Of a DNA stretch of 64,000 bases, positions 1 to 13,990 are shown piece by piece. Source of the DNA: Tillus elongatus (lineage: Eukaryota > Arthropoda > Insecta > Coleoptera > Cleridae); assembly GCA_964006375.1 (NCBI GenBank), contig OZ023265.1, positions 14,215,252 through 14,279,251 of the forward strand, read 5' to 3'. Position numbers and translations under genes: made by a program. Numbering within the stretch: position 1 is the stretch's first letter; every line of letters starts with the position of its first letter. Below the pieces are notes generated by a model, which saw only the letters and a list, made by a program, of their open reading frames with translations, ran no database searches and was not told where the DNA came from.

Positions 1-1461
1 ACAGGAAAGTATTTTTTGGAATGTCAAAATCGTAAGGTTGTTGAATTTGGAGTGTTGTCAAGCAGTTTTGGATGCAACTATGTATAAAATTATGTTAATA
101 TTCACCACAAGTCTTAGACTTATTAAATAAACATGTTGTATAATTTTAAGCAATAAAGGTAATAATAATAATAATAATGAGTATACCTATTTTGCTGAAG
201 TGATAAACTCCTCGATTTTGTTTAAAAGTCATCACAAAGAGGGTAAAAATAAAACGTTAAAAAAATCGGCTAAAAGTCTGGGTAAGCTGTAACACAGCAA
301 AGTCACATCGCCCCATTTAAAATATTAATTATACAACGTGACTAAGTTAATTTAAAGTTCCATCACTTGATTAACTAATAATAAATAACTGACTGGCATC
401 TATCGATTACCGATCATCTTAATAAAGCAATTAATGTTGTGCCTTCAGGTACTAAATGCAATTAAATCAAGAATGTATAAAGGAGCAGCTAATTGCCTTT
501 TCGATTCTTCACTTTACAAACTAATTTACTCGATAGGTATTACCGATACATCTAAATTAGTTCTTTATTTAACCCATTTTCTTCTGTAACCATTTACTAT
601 TATGTATTTCGCGTGTGACATCAGGAAACGCAGCTTATAACCATTACTTTCACTGTCACTGTCACTGCCACGTCATGCATTGCATACAAAGTTTTTTTAA
701 GTGCTTTAGTACAATGTAAAACGATATAATATGTAATGATAGACTCCAGTAAAGTGTATTGTTTTTTATGGCAGCCGGGTCCGAGCTATAACGGTAACAT
801 TATCGGTAAATTATGCTATTTACCTGTGGCATGCTCATAATGAGCAGGTATATAACGTTCACTGTCAATAATAATGTCTAACGTCATTTCCCAATTCGCT
901 ACCATTTCATTTCGTCATTATCTACAATAAATAGAATCTCACATGACGAAAATGTGTTGAAATTATATCGAAGTGTCATTAGCTAGCCTGATATGTAACC
1001 GATCTCTGATTAATTTCAGTCAAAAAAGTATATTAGCACAAATTCCTTTCACATTCTTTATTTGTTTGAACACATGTAAAAAATAAAACTCGCAGCCTTC
1101 GTAACTCGCCAAGAACATGTTAAAATAGCAATGTTTCAATATATTTATAATTTGTCAACAATATGATGTACCACCCCATATTTAAGCTACTGTCTGAGAA
1201 CTACTGAATAACTGATTTTGGGAAATATCTCAAACTTGTACCCTTTGTTTCTATATAACCTGATTTCTCAACAAAATGGTGATCCCATTTTAATGCTATT
1301 GTCTGAGATTTTATAAATACCCGATTTCGGAGAATATATTAAAACCTTATACCGATCGCAATCCAAATTTTAATAAAATCCCAAAAAAGGGATAGTTGAT
1401 GAAATCTTTTGGTAATTTTACACACGCACTTAGCATATTTATTTTTTAATATAGTTAAATA
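1..1461. other. AT-rich stretch without recognisable gene
   Basis: No coding signature or RNA gene was recognised on either strand. A short AAT run lies near 165-178. From about 1172 to 1370 there is an imperfect tandem repeat of roughly 110-130 bp: two blocks share a 'CTGTCTGAGA' core followed by a similar 'GATTT.GG..AATAT' tail. Nothing else stands out. Confidence 0.5.
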
Positions 1462-2715
1462 TAAGCATTCACAGGCCATTTAGGCCCATAGCTTGGTGAT
1501 ATATTTCCGCTGATTCCTGTCTCTTGCAATGATCTTCCAGTCGCGAACGCCTTTTTCTTGCAAGTCTTGCTGACCTACGTCAAGTCACCTTTTTCTTGGT
1601 GTGGCCTTCTTCCTGTAACCCTCTGGATTGGACCAAACACATTTCTTTACCATTCTCTCCTCAGCCATTCGCTCTATATGGCCCAGCCACTGTAGTCTGC
1701 ATGCTTTAATTACCTGGGACACAGGTGGTTTTCCATTCATTTGATACACTTCCGCATTTGTACGCCTTTCCCAAATGCCATCTATTTTCTTGCCTCCAAA
1801 AATTCTGTGCAGTACCTTTTTCTCCCATACCATTATTCTATCTTCCAGTCTTTTGTTCATTGTCCATGCTTCACATCCAAATGTCAATATTGCTCTTATC
1901 ACGGTCTTATATACTGTAAGCCTTGTCATGTGCGATCTTAGGAAGCGATTAAGTCCTGCTGTACATCTATTGGCTTTTGCTATCCTCAGGTTAACTTCTA
2001 CACCTGAGCGCCACCGTGGCCGTGCGGGTGAGTCGATGAGTTTCCAATACAGACACGGGGGTCGACGGTTCGAGACTCACCGGCGGCGGATGATTTTTCA
2101 AATCACTGTCGTCGTTGAGATCGAGCTCAAGGTGGAGGGTAGGTGAGTTTAGTTGAGCGAAAAGGGTCAGCAATGGCCTAATTGTCAGTAAGCATCTTAC
2201 CTTTTTACTTCTACACCTTCATCACATCTATTGTCTATTAATACACCTAAATACATGTAATTTCCAACCTCTTCGAAGTTCAAGGCACCCCCGCCCCCTG
2301 CCATTTTCACTATAATTAGGTCCACTATTGGTTTTCTTAGTCTTTCTAATTGTCATGCACTTGCTCCTGTCTTTATCTATTTGAAGCCCTAGACTGTTTG
2401 CTTCTTCCACCAAACTTCTAGCGATGTTTTCTAGTTTTCTTTATTTCTGGCTATTAGCAAGATGTCGTCCGCGTAAGCAAGACACAGATGACCAAACAGT
2501 GTTCCGCTTTTATTTATGACACTGTCTCTCATTACTTTCTCCAAAGTCATATTAAATAATAATGTTGACAGCGGATCGCCCTGCCTTACTCCTCTTCTCA
2601 CCTCAAACTCGTCTGACAGCTTTCCATTTACCCTAACTGCACCTGTGATGTTACGTAGTGTCATAGTTACCAGCTTGTCATTTTGAAATACAAACATAGT
2701 TAAATAAGCTCTTTT
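1462..2715 (-). pseudogene. 5'-truncated non-LTR retrotransposon (RTE-like reverse transcriptase), broken
   Basis: This encodes the C-terminal half of a LINE ORF2. Read on the minus strand, 2697-2431 carries RT palm motifs: RRGVRQGDPLS, then LAYADD, the catalytic F/YxDD box. The thumb follows at 2413-2228, and 1929-1585 carries the C-terminal block with GCEAWT and LQWLGHIERMAEERMVKK, which in LINEs of this kind sits downstream of the RT. Similarity continues past the 1585 stop to about 1462 after a frameshift. The N-terminal endonuclease and RT fingers are missing, as expected of 5' truncation. A SINE at 2006-2206 splits the thumb from the C-terminal block. RTE-like is inferred from the C-terminal YG/CG-ESW-type motif; the exact clade is uncertain. 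It cannot be functional. Confidence 0.8.
2006..2206 (+). mobile_element. tRNA-derived SINE, family 1, copy 1
   Basis: An about 200-bp element flanked by a perfect 12-bp target-site duplication, ACTTCTACACCT, at 1994-2005 and 2207-2218. Its head has RNA polymerase III promoter boxes resembling a Ser/Leu-type tRNA: box A-like GTGGCCGTGCGGG and box B-like GGTTCGAGACTC. The body contains a CGGCGGATGATTTTT block and ends in a short ATCTTACCTTTTT tail. Two other copies lie at 15861-16069 and 18916-19118. It is inserted into the antisense LINE remnant. Confidence 0.85.
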
Positions 2716-3021
2716 GAATTAATCAGGGGAATAACTCAGACAGTGAAAAAACCTTTAGAATATTCATAAATAGCATAGTCTACATAGTCTAACAATGTGA
2801 CCTAAATAAATTCAACGCACGCATTACACGTGTTTGTAATGTTAAAGCTGACATTGAGCAAGACCCCCTGTCGTTCTATTCGCTCCATAGAGCAGCGGAA
2901 AATCCTGTGTACTTACAACGACCATTTGCCTCCCGAGGCTATCAAGATACGGTAGCTGGAGTGCCTCAGCATTACCTAATAGCTCTTATCTTACGTGAAA
3001 TTATAATTAACAACAAGTTTG

Positions 3022-3144
3022 TTGGCTCCGGGAAACGAGCTAGCTGACTCAGCAGCACACAATGCAACCACAGATGGCGCAAATATTCAAATAATGATAT
3101 CTAGTGCCTTGATGAACCAAAAGTCATTTCAAATAGAATGTTAA
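3022..3144 (+). pseudogene. possible LINE RNase H domain remnant
   Basis: A short open stretch reads LAPGNELADSAAHNA, matching the G-N-E-x-A-D segment around the last conserved Asp of LINE-type RNase H domains (compare GILGNENADECSR in the better-preserved copy at 47.8 kb). Upstream catalytic motifs are not recognisable and the frame closes at TAA (3142-3144). It may be a scrap of a non-LTR retrotransposon; chance similarity is possible. Confidence 0.35.
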
Positions 3145-3239
3145 AATCCTACTGGTACAAAATTGAATCAAATGCTAACTTTAACAGGATATATCCTTTT
3201 TCGACACAGTTAACACTGCATAAACCGACAAACGTACCC

Positions 3240-3240
<1 letters not shown>

Positions 3241-3312
<72 letters not shown>
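3241..3312. repeat. (TA)n microsatellite
   Basis: About 36 uninterrupted TA units. No TA-core repeat sequence is recognised in its flanks, unlike several other arrays here. Confidence 0.97.
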
Positions 3313-3315
<3 letters not shown>

Positions 3316-3869
3316 ACCCCCTTAAACCGTCTGATATTTGGAGACGGTGCTTTTCCGAAACATATGTTTAAGTTGGGTTTAAAAAACAACCCCGACTGCG
3401 ATTGCGACGAGGCAAGTACCGGCGACTTGGAACATTAAATTTTTTTGCTGCAGCTTCCATAATTAACAAAAAGATCTGCTTCCTAGGCAGAAAATATTTG
3501 TTTCCCTATGCTACGTCCTTTTTATATCTGACTCTTAGAAGTAAAGTGATTTTGTTTGCAAAAATCAAATTTATTGAAGACGCAAAACTGTAAAATTAGT
3601 TTCCGTTCATAACAACATATGTTCTAATCACAGATAAACTATATAGATCAGGGAAAATTCTACTGTATTTTCAAGCTGTATTACCTGTTTCCTGTCGTCT
3701 GGGTGTATTGTCTTCAAGTCGTCATAACCTATATGCGTGAAGAGAGGCTAATAATGTGTTATTCTAGCTATAAGGAGGTTATATTATTATTATTATTTTC
3801 AGTGACAATTTTGAAGCATATGGTATACAGTTCAATAAGTGCTAACTTATATACATATTTGCTACTAGT

Positions 3870-4067
3870 AACCGACTTTAAAAAAGGGAGGAGGATCTCA
3901 ATTCGACTGTATTTTTTTATATGTGTATTACGTCAGAACTTTTTTCTAGGTGAACCGATTTTTATGATTTTTCTTCTAATTGAAAGCTGGTGCTTCTTAT
4001 GTGGTACCATATAAATTTGATCAAGATCTGGCGAGTAGTTTTTGAGTTATCCTAAATGAAGTCGGTT
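3870..4067 (+). mobile_element. short MITE-like element, copy 1
   Basis: About 200 bp bounded by inverted AACCGACTT / AAGTCGGTT termini. The interior (GGAGGAGGATCTCAATTCGAC near the left end, GATCAAGATCTGG near the right) recurs in inverse orientation at 16516-16691. There is no coding capacity, so it is presumably a non-autonomous DNA transposon. The superfamily is unknown. Confidence 0.65.
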
Positions 4068-4079
4068 TTCAATTTTTTT

Positions 4080-4970
4080 AATGTTTACTTGTGTATGCAA
4101 ACTTTTTGGTCCTAGATAACAGAGCTCACTATAATATGCAGCGATATAATTTGACCGACATTTACTACTGTGTCCAGATTGTTTCAGAATCTAATGGTAA
4201 ACAAGGACCGTGGCTATATGAACTGGAGATCAGTTCGAAGCCAGCAATAATTAAATAAAGAAAGTGATAATAATTAAGAAAATGAAACGTTGGCTTTTAA
4301 GCTTCAGCGGTTTTATTCAAATGGTACAAATATAGCATCACCTACAGTAACTAACGCGAGACAAATGAACCTCTGCTGATCATTATGCAAATAAATTGGC
4401 CCATTCATAATATTACGTAAATTTTAACGATTTTTGGCAGGTGAATTTTCCATATGCCATGAAAAATGTCAACCGAAACTTCAAAAACCAATGTCATACA
4501 TTTTACATCTGGGGGTAACAATTCACTAAATTAGCAAGACTGGTTTGCTTCTCATTTGGTGTGACGAGTCATTCTATCTCTTGCTTTTTTGTTTTGTTCG
4601 TTCATTCAATTTATATCAGGCTTCACGATAAGCGCGCGCTCAACAAAACAGAAATTGAACAAATATTTAAGTTCAGGTCAACGTGCGATAAATTCTACCC
4701 GTTATCTATGTATGGTTCACGATGTATAATTTTTAACTCTAACCAGAACAAAAACTAACACTAGTCGCCGTGTTTTAGAATGGTTGCAGCTCACTCAATT
4801 TACCACGAGTTGCAAATATATTACGGTTTTACTGTGCTTTATTCGTGGACTTTCGTAAAAAAATCTCGAATACAAAAGTCAAAGCATTCGAAATATACCA
4901 CGAACAATTAGAATTCTTATGGAGCGTCCAATATATACTGGGTGATTACCCAGTTTAAACAATAAAAACT
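4080..4970. other. intergenic, no feature recognised
   Basis: AT-rich unique-looking sequence. The longest open frames (about 65 codons) have no recognisable composition or motif and are judged to be chance. Confidence 0.4.
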
Positions 4971-4974
4971 TCGG

Positions 4975-6372
<1,398 letters not shown>

Positions 6373-6429
6373 AGTTTTGATCTTCCTAAATTTCATCCTC
6401 TTCTGTTTCTTAAGACTCGAAATAGATCG

Positions 6430-7620
6430 GTGAATTTTTCTTAATAACAGTCTCCATTTGTACGAAACTTTTTTATCCATGTTTCCAGTATCTGAGGCTC
6501 CCTCAGTCTTGGCGATTTGGCAGGTGCTGCTCTAGGAAAACAAACGTCATCATCGGCTCCAAGGCAAGTGTCAGATGTCACTGAGATAAACCTCTTCTAA
6601 ATTATAATTTTAATGAATAAAATATCAGTATCCCGTACCAATCTCTTTTCATCAATATCTTTACTTTCAAATAAGTCTGGTTTATTGGTTGTTTGGTGTT
6701 TTTAGGGTTTTCAGTGTTAAATTTTTTACATACAGACTTGGAGACTACTTCTCTGGCTTCACTGTTGGGTTTCGTTTCTGTAGGTGAAGGGCGTAGCCAG
6801 CGCGTAAGCTAAGTATAGCAAGAGGCCCTTATGAATTCTAGATGTTCTAAGATGTTCTCAGACGTTTCTGTGACTAGTTTCGCTGAAACATCCGTATCTA
6901 GAACGGTTTTCAGCATAGTAAACTTATAAATTGCATATATTCTTGCTAAAAGCACCAAAAAGAGAATTACACAATACTAATTTTCGCAACAACTACTGTA
7001 ACCGCTGTGCACAATACACACTGAAGCATTAGTCACTTCTTTACGACTTGATCGCCGAAAAGATGCCCGAAGTACCTCTCGCGTTACAGAGGGCATAATC
7101 ATGCAGCGAAACTAGTCACAGAAACGTTGAAGAACATCTATAATTCATAAGGGCCTCTTGATACAGTTAACTTACGCACTGGTTACGCCCTTCACCTAGA
7201 GAAATTAAACCCAATAGTGAAGCCAGAGAAGTAGTCTGAAAGTCTTTATGTAGTATGGACCAGTTTCACCAAGTAAGAACAACAACAGTCAATGAATTAA
7301 ATTTTCTATATTCCATCGTGACAGCTCCACTTTATTTTTCTTCTGTTTGGAATAGGTAACTAAATCGTCCCCCTTGAGACTCCATTTGAACGAATTTAGT
7401 GTTACCAATGTTTCCACTATTTGAAGCTCCCTCGGTCTTGGCGATTTAGCAGATGCTATTTTAGAAAATGAAACGTCATCATCCGATTCATGGCGTACCA
7501 ATTGATTTCATCGTTATCTTTACTTTTAAATAAATCTGCTACGCCCCTTTCTGTAGAATTTTTAGCTTTTTCATAGTTTAGTTGTTTTAGTTATCTGCAG
7601 TTTTTAGATTTTTAGTTTTT
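6430..7620 (-). repeat. foldback element flanked by a diverged direct duplication
   Basis: Two inverted arms of about 150 bp (6727-6890 and 7099-7259) contain GGCTTCACTGTTGGGTTT-like sequence and its complement, plus CTAGTTTCGCTG and its complement. They are separated by about 200 bp. Outside the arms, 6430-6720 and 7360-7620 are diverged direct repeats. Read on the minus strand, both encode similar peptides with a DDDV.F....AKSPR.RE.QI.ET signature. The duplicated peptide may be the C-terminal tail of the pogo-like transposase upstream on the same strand, though this is inference. No complete gene is present. Confidence 0.55.
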
Positions 7621-7759
7621 CTTGTCTTTAGCCCTTTCACTCTCTGGAGAACTTGTGTTGTTAGTACCTCTCTATTTTAAGCTGGAACTGACTTTCAGCA
7701 TAAGTTGACACCCACATGGTCAATTTTGAATAAATTAAAAAGAATCTACCATTGCCGTT

Positions 7760-8275
7760 AGTGGTTCAGAAGAAAAGCTAGCTTGGCTCATGTGATGTAG
7801 TATCATTCTTCTGTTTGGGTAGTAGAGTCACGTAGTCCTCTTGTTTTTCTATATTTTTGCAGAAGCACGTTTTCTGGCATTTTTCTAGTACGTATCAATG
7901 GTGCAAATGTTGATATAAGATATTAGATGTTTGCAAGAACTATTTCCAAAATCCAGACGTCATTCAGTAGTTCAGATAATTGCGTCTTCATAATGCTCGC
8001 AGAAGATACTCCCACTTGTGTTTTTCCATACTCCACTAACAATTTCGTACATTTGATTATAACAGCGCCAAAGATACAATTATCCAACAGCTGTATTAGA
8101 TCTGTAAGATGACTTGAAAATTTTACCAATTGCACATCAGTGTGTTTTATACACCATTTGACGCCTCATATAACGTGTCAGAATGTCCATTGTCAGTAGT
8201 CCATGAGATTGTAGCGCTCCACCTTTAGACACAATTAGAGGAGGCAGGCAGGATACATCTGCTGATATGCTTGTA
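7760..8275 (-). pseudogene. pogo/Tigger-like DDE transposase remnant
   Basis: On the minus strand, 8255-8200 reads GGALQSHGLLTMDI in one frame, and 8135-7923 reads LVKFSSHLTDLIQLLDNCIFG in another. These match the consecutive blocks of pogo/jerky-type transposases in which a ...FPSHLTDLLQPLD.SVFGP... segment lies C-terminal to the second catalytic Asp. Downstream, about 7905-7800 reads FAPLIRTRKMPENVLL, like the usual F-P-(V/I)-x-R-x-K-(Y/M)-P segment. Frames change at least twice and the N-terminal DNA-binding half was not found. It is a dead fragment next to the RTE-like LINE, and the family call rests on remembered motif order. Confidence 0.5.
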
Positions 8276-8282
8276 TTTAATA

Positions 8283-9625
8283 TCTTCTTTTTAGGACGCT
8301 GTCTCCCTACGAAGGTTGGCGATCCAACTGGCTATAATGGTGCGTGATACCGCACCTCTGAAAATCTCCACAGATGTCCGTCCGAACCATCTACGCAGAT
8401 CTTTCAGCCATGAGTTCTGCCGTCTGCCCACAGATCGTTTGCCCTCGATCTTTCCTTCTATGAGGAGTCGGAGGAGCTCGTACCGTTCCCCCCTCATAAT
8501 GTGCCCGATGTATTGGAGCTTTCGTTCTTTGATGGTTGTCAGCAGTTCTTTGTCTTTACCTATTCTCCTTAGCACTTCCTCGTTGATTATCCTGTCTGCC
8601 CAGGATATACGCAGTATACGGCGATACAAGTACATATCAAAAGCGTCAATGCGGCTCTCCATTGATTGGCAGAATGTCCAGCTCTCGGAGCCATAGAGTA
8701 GCACTGGGAAGATATAACAGCGCAATATACGTATGCGAAGCTGTAGGTTTAGGTATCTACTGGTGAAGAGGTTCTTCATGGAGATGAATATCCTTCTGGC
8801 CTGTTCTATCCTTGATCTGATTTCCATTTTAGGGTCAGTGTTCTCGTTGACGAGGTATTTAACGGACGGCACCTGTTCCACAACCTGGTTGTTGATTTGA
8901 AGGATCGCCCGTCTTGGTGCCCTGGAGAACACAACCACCTTGGCCTTGACAACGTTTATGTGTAAACCATACCGTGTGCTATGCTCAATGATGAGGTCCA
9001 TCATATTCTGGAGATGTGGTAGGCTGTCGGCGACCACGACCGTATCGTCGGCGAATCTTATATTATTATTAAGGGTGCCGTTGATTTTAACGCCCTCTTT
9101 CACATTCTCCAGTGCCTCCCGGAACACCACCTCCCAGTATATGTTAAGGAGTAGAGGGGACAGGACACATCCTTGTCTAACACCCCTTCTGATGTTTGTT
9201 TTTTCGGATGTTATGCCCTCTATCCTAATCTCCGCAGTCTGATGCCAGTACAGTTGCGTGATGATGTTCAGATCTCCCGCATCGACTCCGGTGTATTTTA
9301 GGGTCTCAATGAGCTTCTGGTGGGAGACACAGTCGAAAGCTTTTCGGTAGTCAATAAAGCAGGCGTATATATCAACATTCATGCCTCTGCATCGCTGTGT
9401 GAGAACGTTGAGAGCCTCGCGCGTGCCCATTCCGTTCTTTAATCCAAACTGCGTCTCCCCAGCCTGTCCCTCACATCTGGCGTATATGCGAGTGTGAACG
9501 ATGCGAAGAAACACCTTGAGGACGTGAGACATCAGGCTTATCATTCGGTGGTCGTCGCATTGAGAAGCGTTCGGTTTCTTTGGCAGAGCGATGAACGTCG
9601 ACCTCAGTATTTAATCTCACTGCAA
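8283..9625 (-). mobile_element. 5'-truncated RTE-like non-LTR retrotransposon
   Basis: The element begins in the RT fingers: minus-strand reading just upstream of the long frame gives STFIALPKKPNASQCDDHR. It ends after the ORF2 stop with an AAGAAGAAGATA-like tail, the usual type of short simple-repeat 3' end for this group. A homologous element on the plus strand lies at 38590-40560. No target-site duplication was identified. Confidence 0.8.
8291..9544 (-). CDS. reverse transcriptase ORF2 fragment, 417 codons open
   Basis: It encodes the RT and C-terminal region of a LINE polyprotein, which would copy element RNA into the chromosome. Visible motifs are FIDYRKAFD (residues 63-71, first catalytic Asp at 65), RRGVRQGCVLSP (119-130) and RFADD (163-167, catalytic pair). 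These are followed by LLYGSESWTF and RILRISW, then LQYIGHIMRGE, a block typical of this LINE group. The frame is uninterrupted for 1.25 kb, unusual in this window, which suggests a fairly recent insertion or one that escaped mutation by chance. The annotated Met is internal: homology continues upstream to about 9620, where the element is truncated, so no endonuclease is present. It is not autonomous. Confidence 0.85.
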   Translation of the reverse strand: MISLMSHVLKVFLRIVHTRIYARCEGQAGETQFGLKNGMGTREALNVLTQRCRGMNVDIYACFIDYRKAFDCVSHQKLIETLKYTGVDAGDLNIITQLYWHQTAEIRIEGITSEKTNIRRGVRQGCVLSPLLLNIYWEVVFREALENVKEGVKINGTLNNNIRFADDTVVVADSLPHLQNMMDLIIEHSTRYGLHINVVKAKVVVFSRAPRRAILQINNQVVEQVPSVKYLVNENTDPKMEIRSRIEQARRIFISMKNLFTSRYLNLQLRIRILRCYIFPVLLYGSESWTFCQSMESRIDAFDMYLYRRILRISWADRIINEEVLRRIGKDKELLTTIKERKLQYIGHIMRGERYELLRLLIEGKIEGKRSVGRRQNSWLKDLRRWFGRTSVEIFRGAVSRTIIASWIANLRRETAS

Positions 9626-10141
9626 CAAAATTTATTTAAAAAACATTTAAAGAAATTCCGAAGAGTGTTAATTTTACAGCCATAGAACAGTTCACCTTTG
9701 TTTACTCTTGTCCTTGATTTCAGAGTTTTTCCAATACATTTTCAATAAATACGATATCTATAATATAAGTACATATTCTGCAATTAATATACAGAGTGAC
9801 TCAAAACAAAGGTTTGACGAAAATCTACTGAACACCTATATCTCAGTAACGAGGGCGATCAGGCTCCAAATTTTTAAAGCTTTGTAATTTTTGCTCATTA
9901 GACTACTACTAGAAATGAGTCTTATAGTAAGGTAAATATATAAATCAATAGACATTAGACTTTCGTTTTCTACTTAATAAAATAAATATTAAATTATCAG
10001 GTAGTATCATTTATAAATTACGGTCTCTTTAGAAGCAGGTAATTCAATAAATAATATAATAATGTCTTACCTAATATGATAGCATCAAATCATCAGATAC
10101 TTTAGTTTTTATTACAAATCAATAAAAAATAGCGCTGCAAA
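9626..10141. other. intergenic, no feature recognised
   Basis: AT-rich. A motif TACAGAGTGACTCAAAAC near 9790 resembles the CAGRGTG-type ends of mariner elements seen elsewhere in the window, but no partner end was found. Confidence 0.35.
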
Positions 10142-10715
10142 TTGAATCACAACTTCCACAAACCGGTGATTATTTACTCCGTTCAGCAAGAAAATTCATT
10201 GCGGGTCCATGACTTGACCACAAAGAAAATATTCGTATTCCTTTACCCATAAACTTCTGAAACGTTATATTACTCGAGTTTTATTGAATAAATACCCATT
10301 TACAGCAAATCATCCCTTATTTATCCCCTACCCCTGAAACGATCTTACTCAAAAACAATTCGAAGCGTTCCTTTGTCGGCTGCTAACTGGATACCAAATT
10401 TGAAGATGATATCTCAATTCGTTCGAAAGTTATTGCGCCTACTAACAGACCGACTTACAGTCCGACAGACCGATCGACGGACAAAAAAATGTTCGTTCCT
10501 GAATCAAGTTTGCCGGGTGCTAACTACATACCAAATTTGAAGACAATATCTCAATGCATTCAGAAGTTATCGTGGCTACAAACAGGCATACAGACAAACA
10601 AAATTTTCGTCCCCAAATCATGCGTTCTATATTTTTTGACATTTTTGACGAGGTTTAAGCTAAAAAAATATTTTGAAATTGTCGCCGATGCGATACTTTA
10701 ACACGTTGTGACTTG
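10142..10715 (+). repeat. dispersed repeat R3, copy 1
   Basis: Shares ordered landmarks with 29340-30215 and 46413-46905: CATGACTTGACCACAAAG, TTATTTATCCCCTACCCC, GATGATATCTCAATTCG, AAGTTATTGCGCCTACTAAC, an ACAGACCGACAGA-type short tandem, and GTCGCCGATGCGATACTT near the end. All three copies have the same orientation. It is non-coding and its class is unknown. Confidence 0.7.
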
Positions 10716-10829
10716 TAATACATCATAAAGAGGTATTTCTACAGGGGTCAAGATGATTACAACGTATTGCTTGATTTTACAACTTGAATCCTTGACTCTA
10801 TTTGTATTTTTAACGAATTTTTCGTAAAA

Positions 10830-11850
<1,021 letters not shown>

Positions 11851-12790
11851 GTAAAGCTCAATATATACGTTATTATACACGATCAGCATTTAGAAGTATT
11901 ATCCCCCTCATTTTGAACAGAGTCAAAGAAAACTTTGAACGACGACTCCGAAGTTGCATTTAGGAAAACTGAAACATTTTTGAACATGTTGTATGAGTTT
12001 AAATAAATTTGTGAACCTAATGTTTGATTTCTTAATGCTTTCATCTTACCATAAAATAACAGTTCTACTATGCACAAATAAACCTTTTGTATTTATTTTA
12101 ACTTGTTAAAAAATTGTATCATAAAAAAGCGAATAAAATTTTGCACCCATCAAAATCAAAATATTGCTCGTTAATTAGTTATTAGCTAGTTAGTGGGCGA
12201 GGCATATCCAACGCCAACATGATTAATGAAAATAAGTTACAAAATAAGGGTATTTTCTGATAACACCTAGAATAACTTTGAAACGAGTCGATTTGAATAT
12301 AGGGAAAGCTTAATAAAATTAATAGAGGAGTAAATAAGCTTCCTGATAGCGATATAAATTATAGGGTGTTACTTTTGAAAATTTCGAGAAAGTCTTCGAT
12401 TACCGTTTTGGGTCATACATATGATTTCAAATTTGACGGATAAGTCTCGGTATGAAAATAAAATAGATCACATGTCGAAAGTATAGCGCCATAAAAAATA
12501 ATTGGTTATAACGTTAGTGCTTGGGAGATACCAGGTGATCAATACATTCAGAGAAACAAATGGAAATATCTTTAAAAGTACCCTGTATAAACGGCTATAA
12601 CTTCACTCAGAAAATGTATGAAGCGAGGAGAATCCAAATCTGCAATAAAACAGGGTGTTCTGTTTAAAAAATATATAAGTTTGATGCAACACTCTGTATA
12701 TAGCCATAAATGAAATCAATTTTTAAATGTGCACTCGTGGAACACCGATCGCCTCGGAAAACAGCAAAACAGCATTTTAAAATATGGCCT

Positions 12791-12795
<5 letters not shown>
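11851..12795. other. intergenic, no feature recognised
   Basis: AT-rich sequence with no convincing open frame. Phrases such as 'ACACCCTGTTTTATTGCAG' in inverse form (12640-12665) and 'ACTCTGTATATAGCC' (12690) resemble mariner-type subterminal text, but no element could be delimited. Confidence 0.35.
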
Positions 12796-12870
<75 letters not shown>

Positions 12871-13244
12871 TATTAAGTTTTCGTGACGGTAATAGTGTTA
12901 TTTAGTTAAAAAATTGTGGCCAAGCCGTCAGTTGCAAAATAAAACTCTTTATTAAAAGCCGAGCTTTCGGAAAAGTTTATTCCATTCTCAAGGATCTAAC
13001 GTGAGTTTTACTATAACTAATTATGAAAATACAAAAATGAAAAAAACCGTTTGACTGCAGTCAAATTTAAAAAACGGTTTTTTTTTTCATGTTTGTATTT
13101 TCATAATTATTTATTTACTATAACTATAACAGTTATAGTAAAACTCACGTTAGATCCTTGAGAATGGAATAAACTTTTCTGAAAGCTCGGCTTTTAATAA
13201 AGAGTTTTATTTTGCAACTGACGGCTTACCCACAATTTTTTTTC

Positions 13245-13324
<80 letters not shown>
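12796..13324. repeat. palindromic foldback between two (TA)n arrays
   Basis: TA arrays at 12796-12868 and 13248-13324 enclose a near-perfect inverted repeat, 12908-13240. Each arm is about 145-170 bp. The centre is the perfect palindrome TTGACTGCAGTCAA (13051-13064). Each arm carries CCTTGAGAATGGAATAAAC followed by TTTTCYGAAAGCTCGGC, in which GGAA...TTCC can pair directly before GAAA. That layout resembles the terminal motif of Penelope-like elements. It is non-coding. Confidence 0.8.

Positions 13325-13990
<666 letters not shown>

Noticed and set aside
4190..4250. tRNA-like phrase GTGGCTATATGAACTGG followed by CAGTTCGAAGCC
   Set aside because: Box-like words are present but no acceptor stem or cloverleaf can be formed.
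6430..8280. A host gene built from the 61-70-codon frames on the minus strand
   Set aside because: The motifs fit a decayed pogo-like transposase and duplicated tail better than a host gene; no splice-consistent chain was found.
8316..9242. Plus-strand frames of 100-126 codons overlapping the RTE-like element
   Set aside because: They are antisense shadows of the minus-strand reverse transcriptase.
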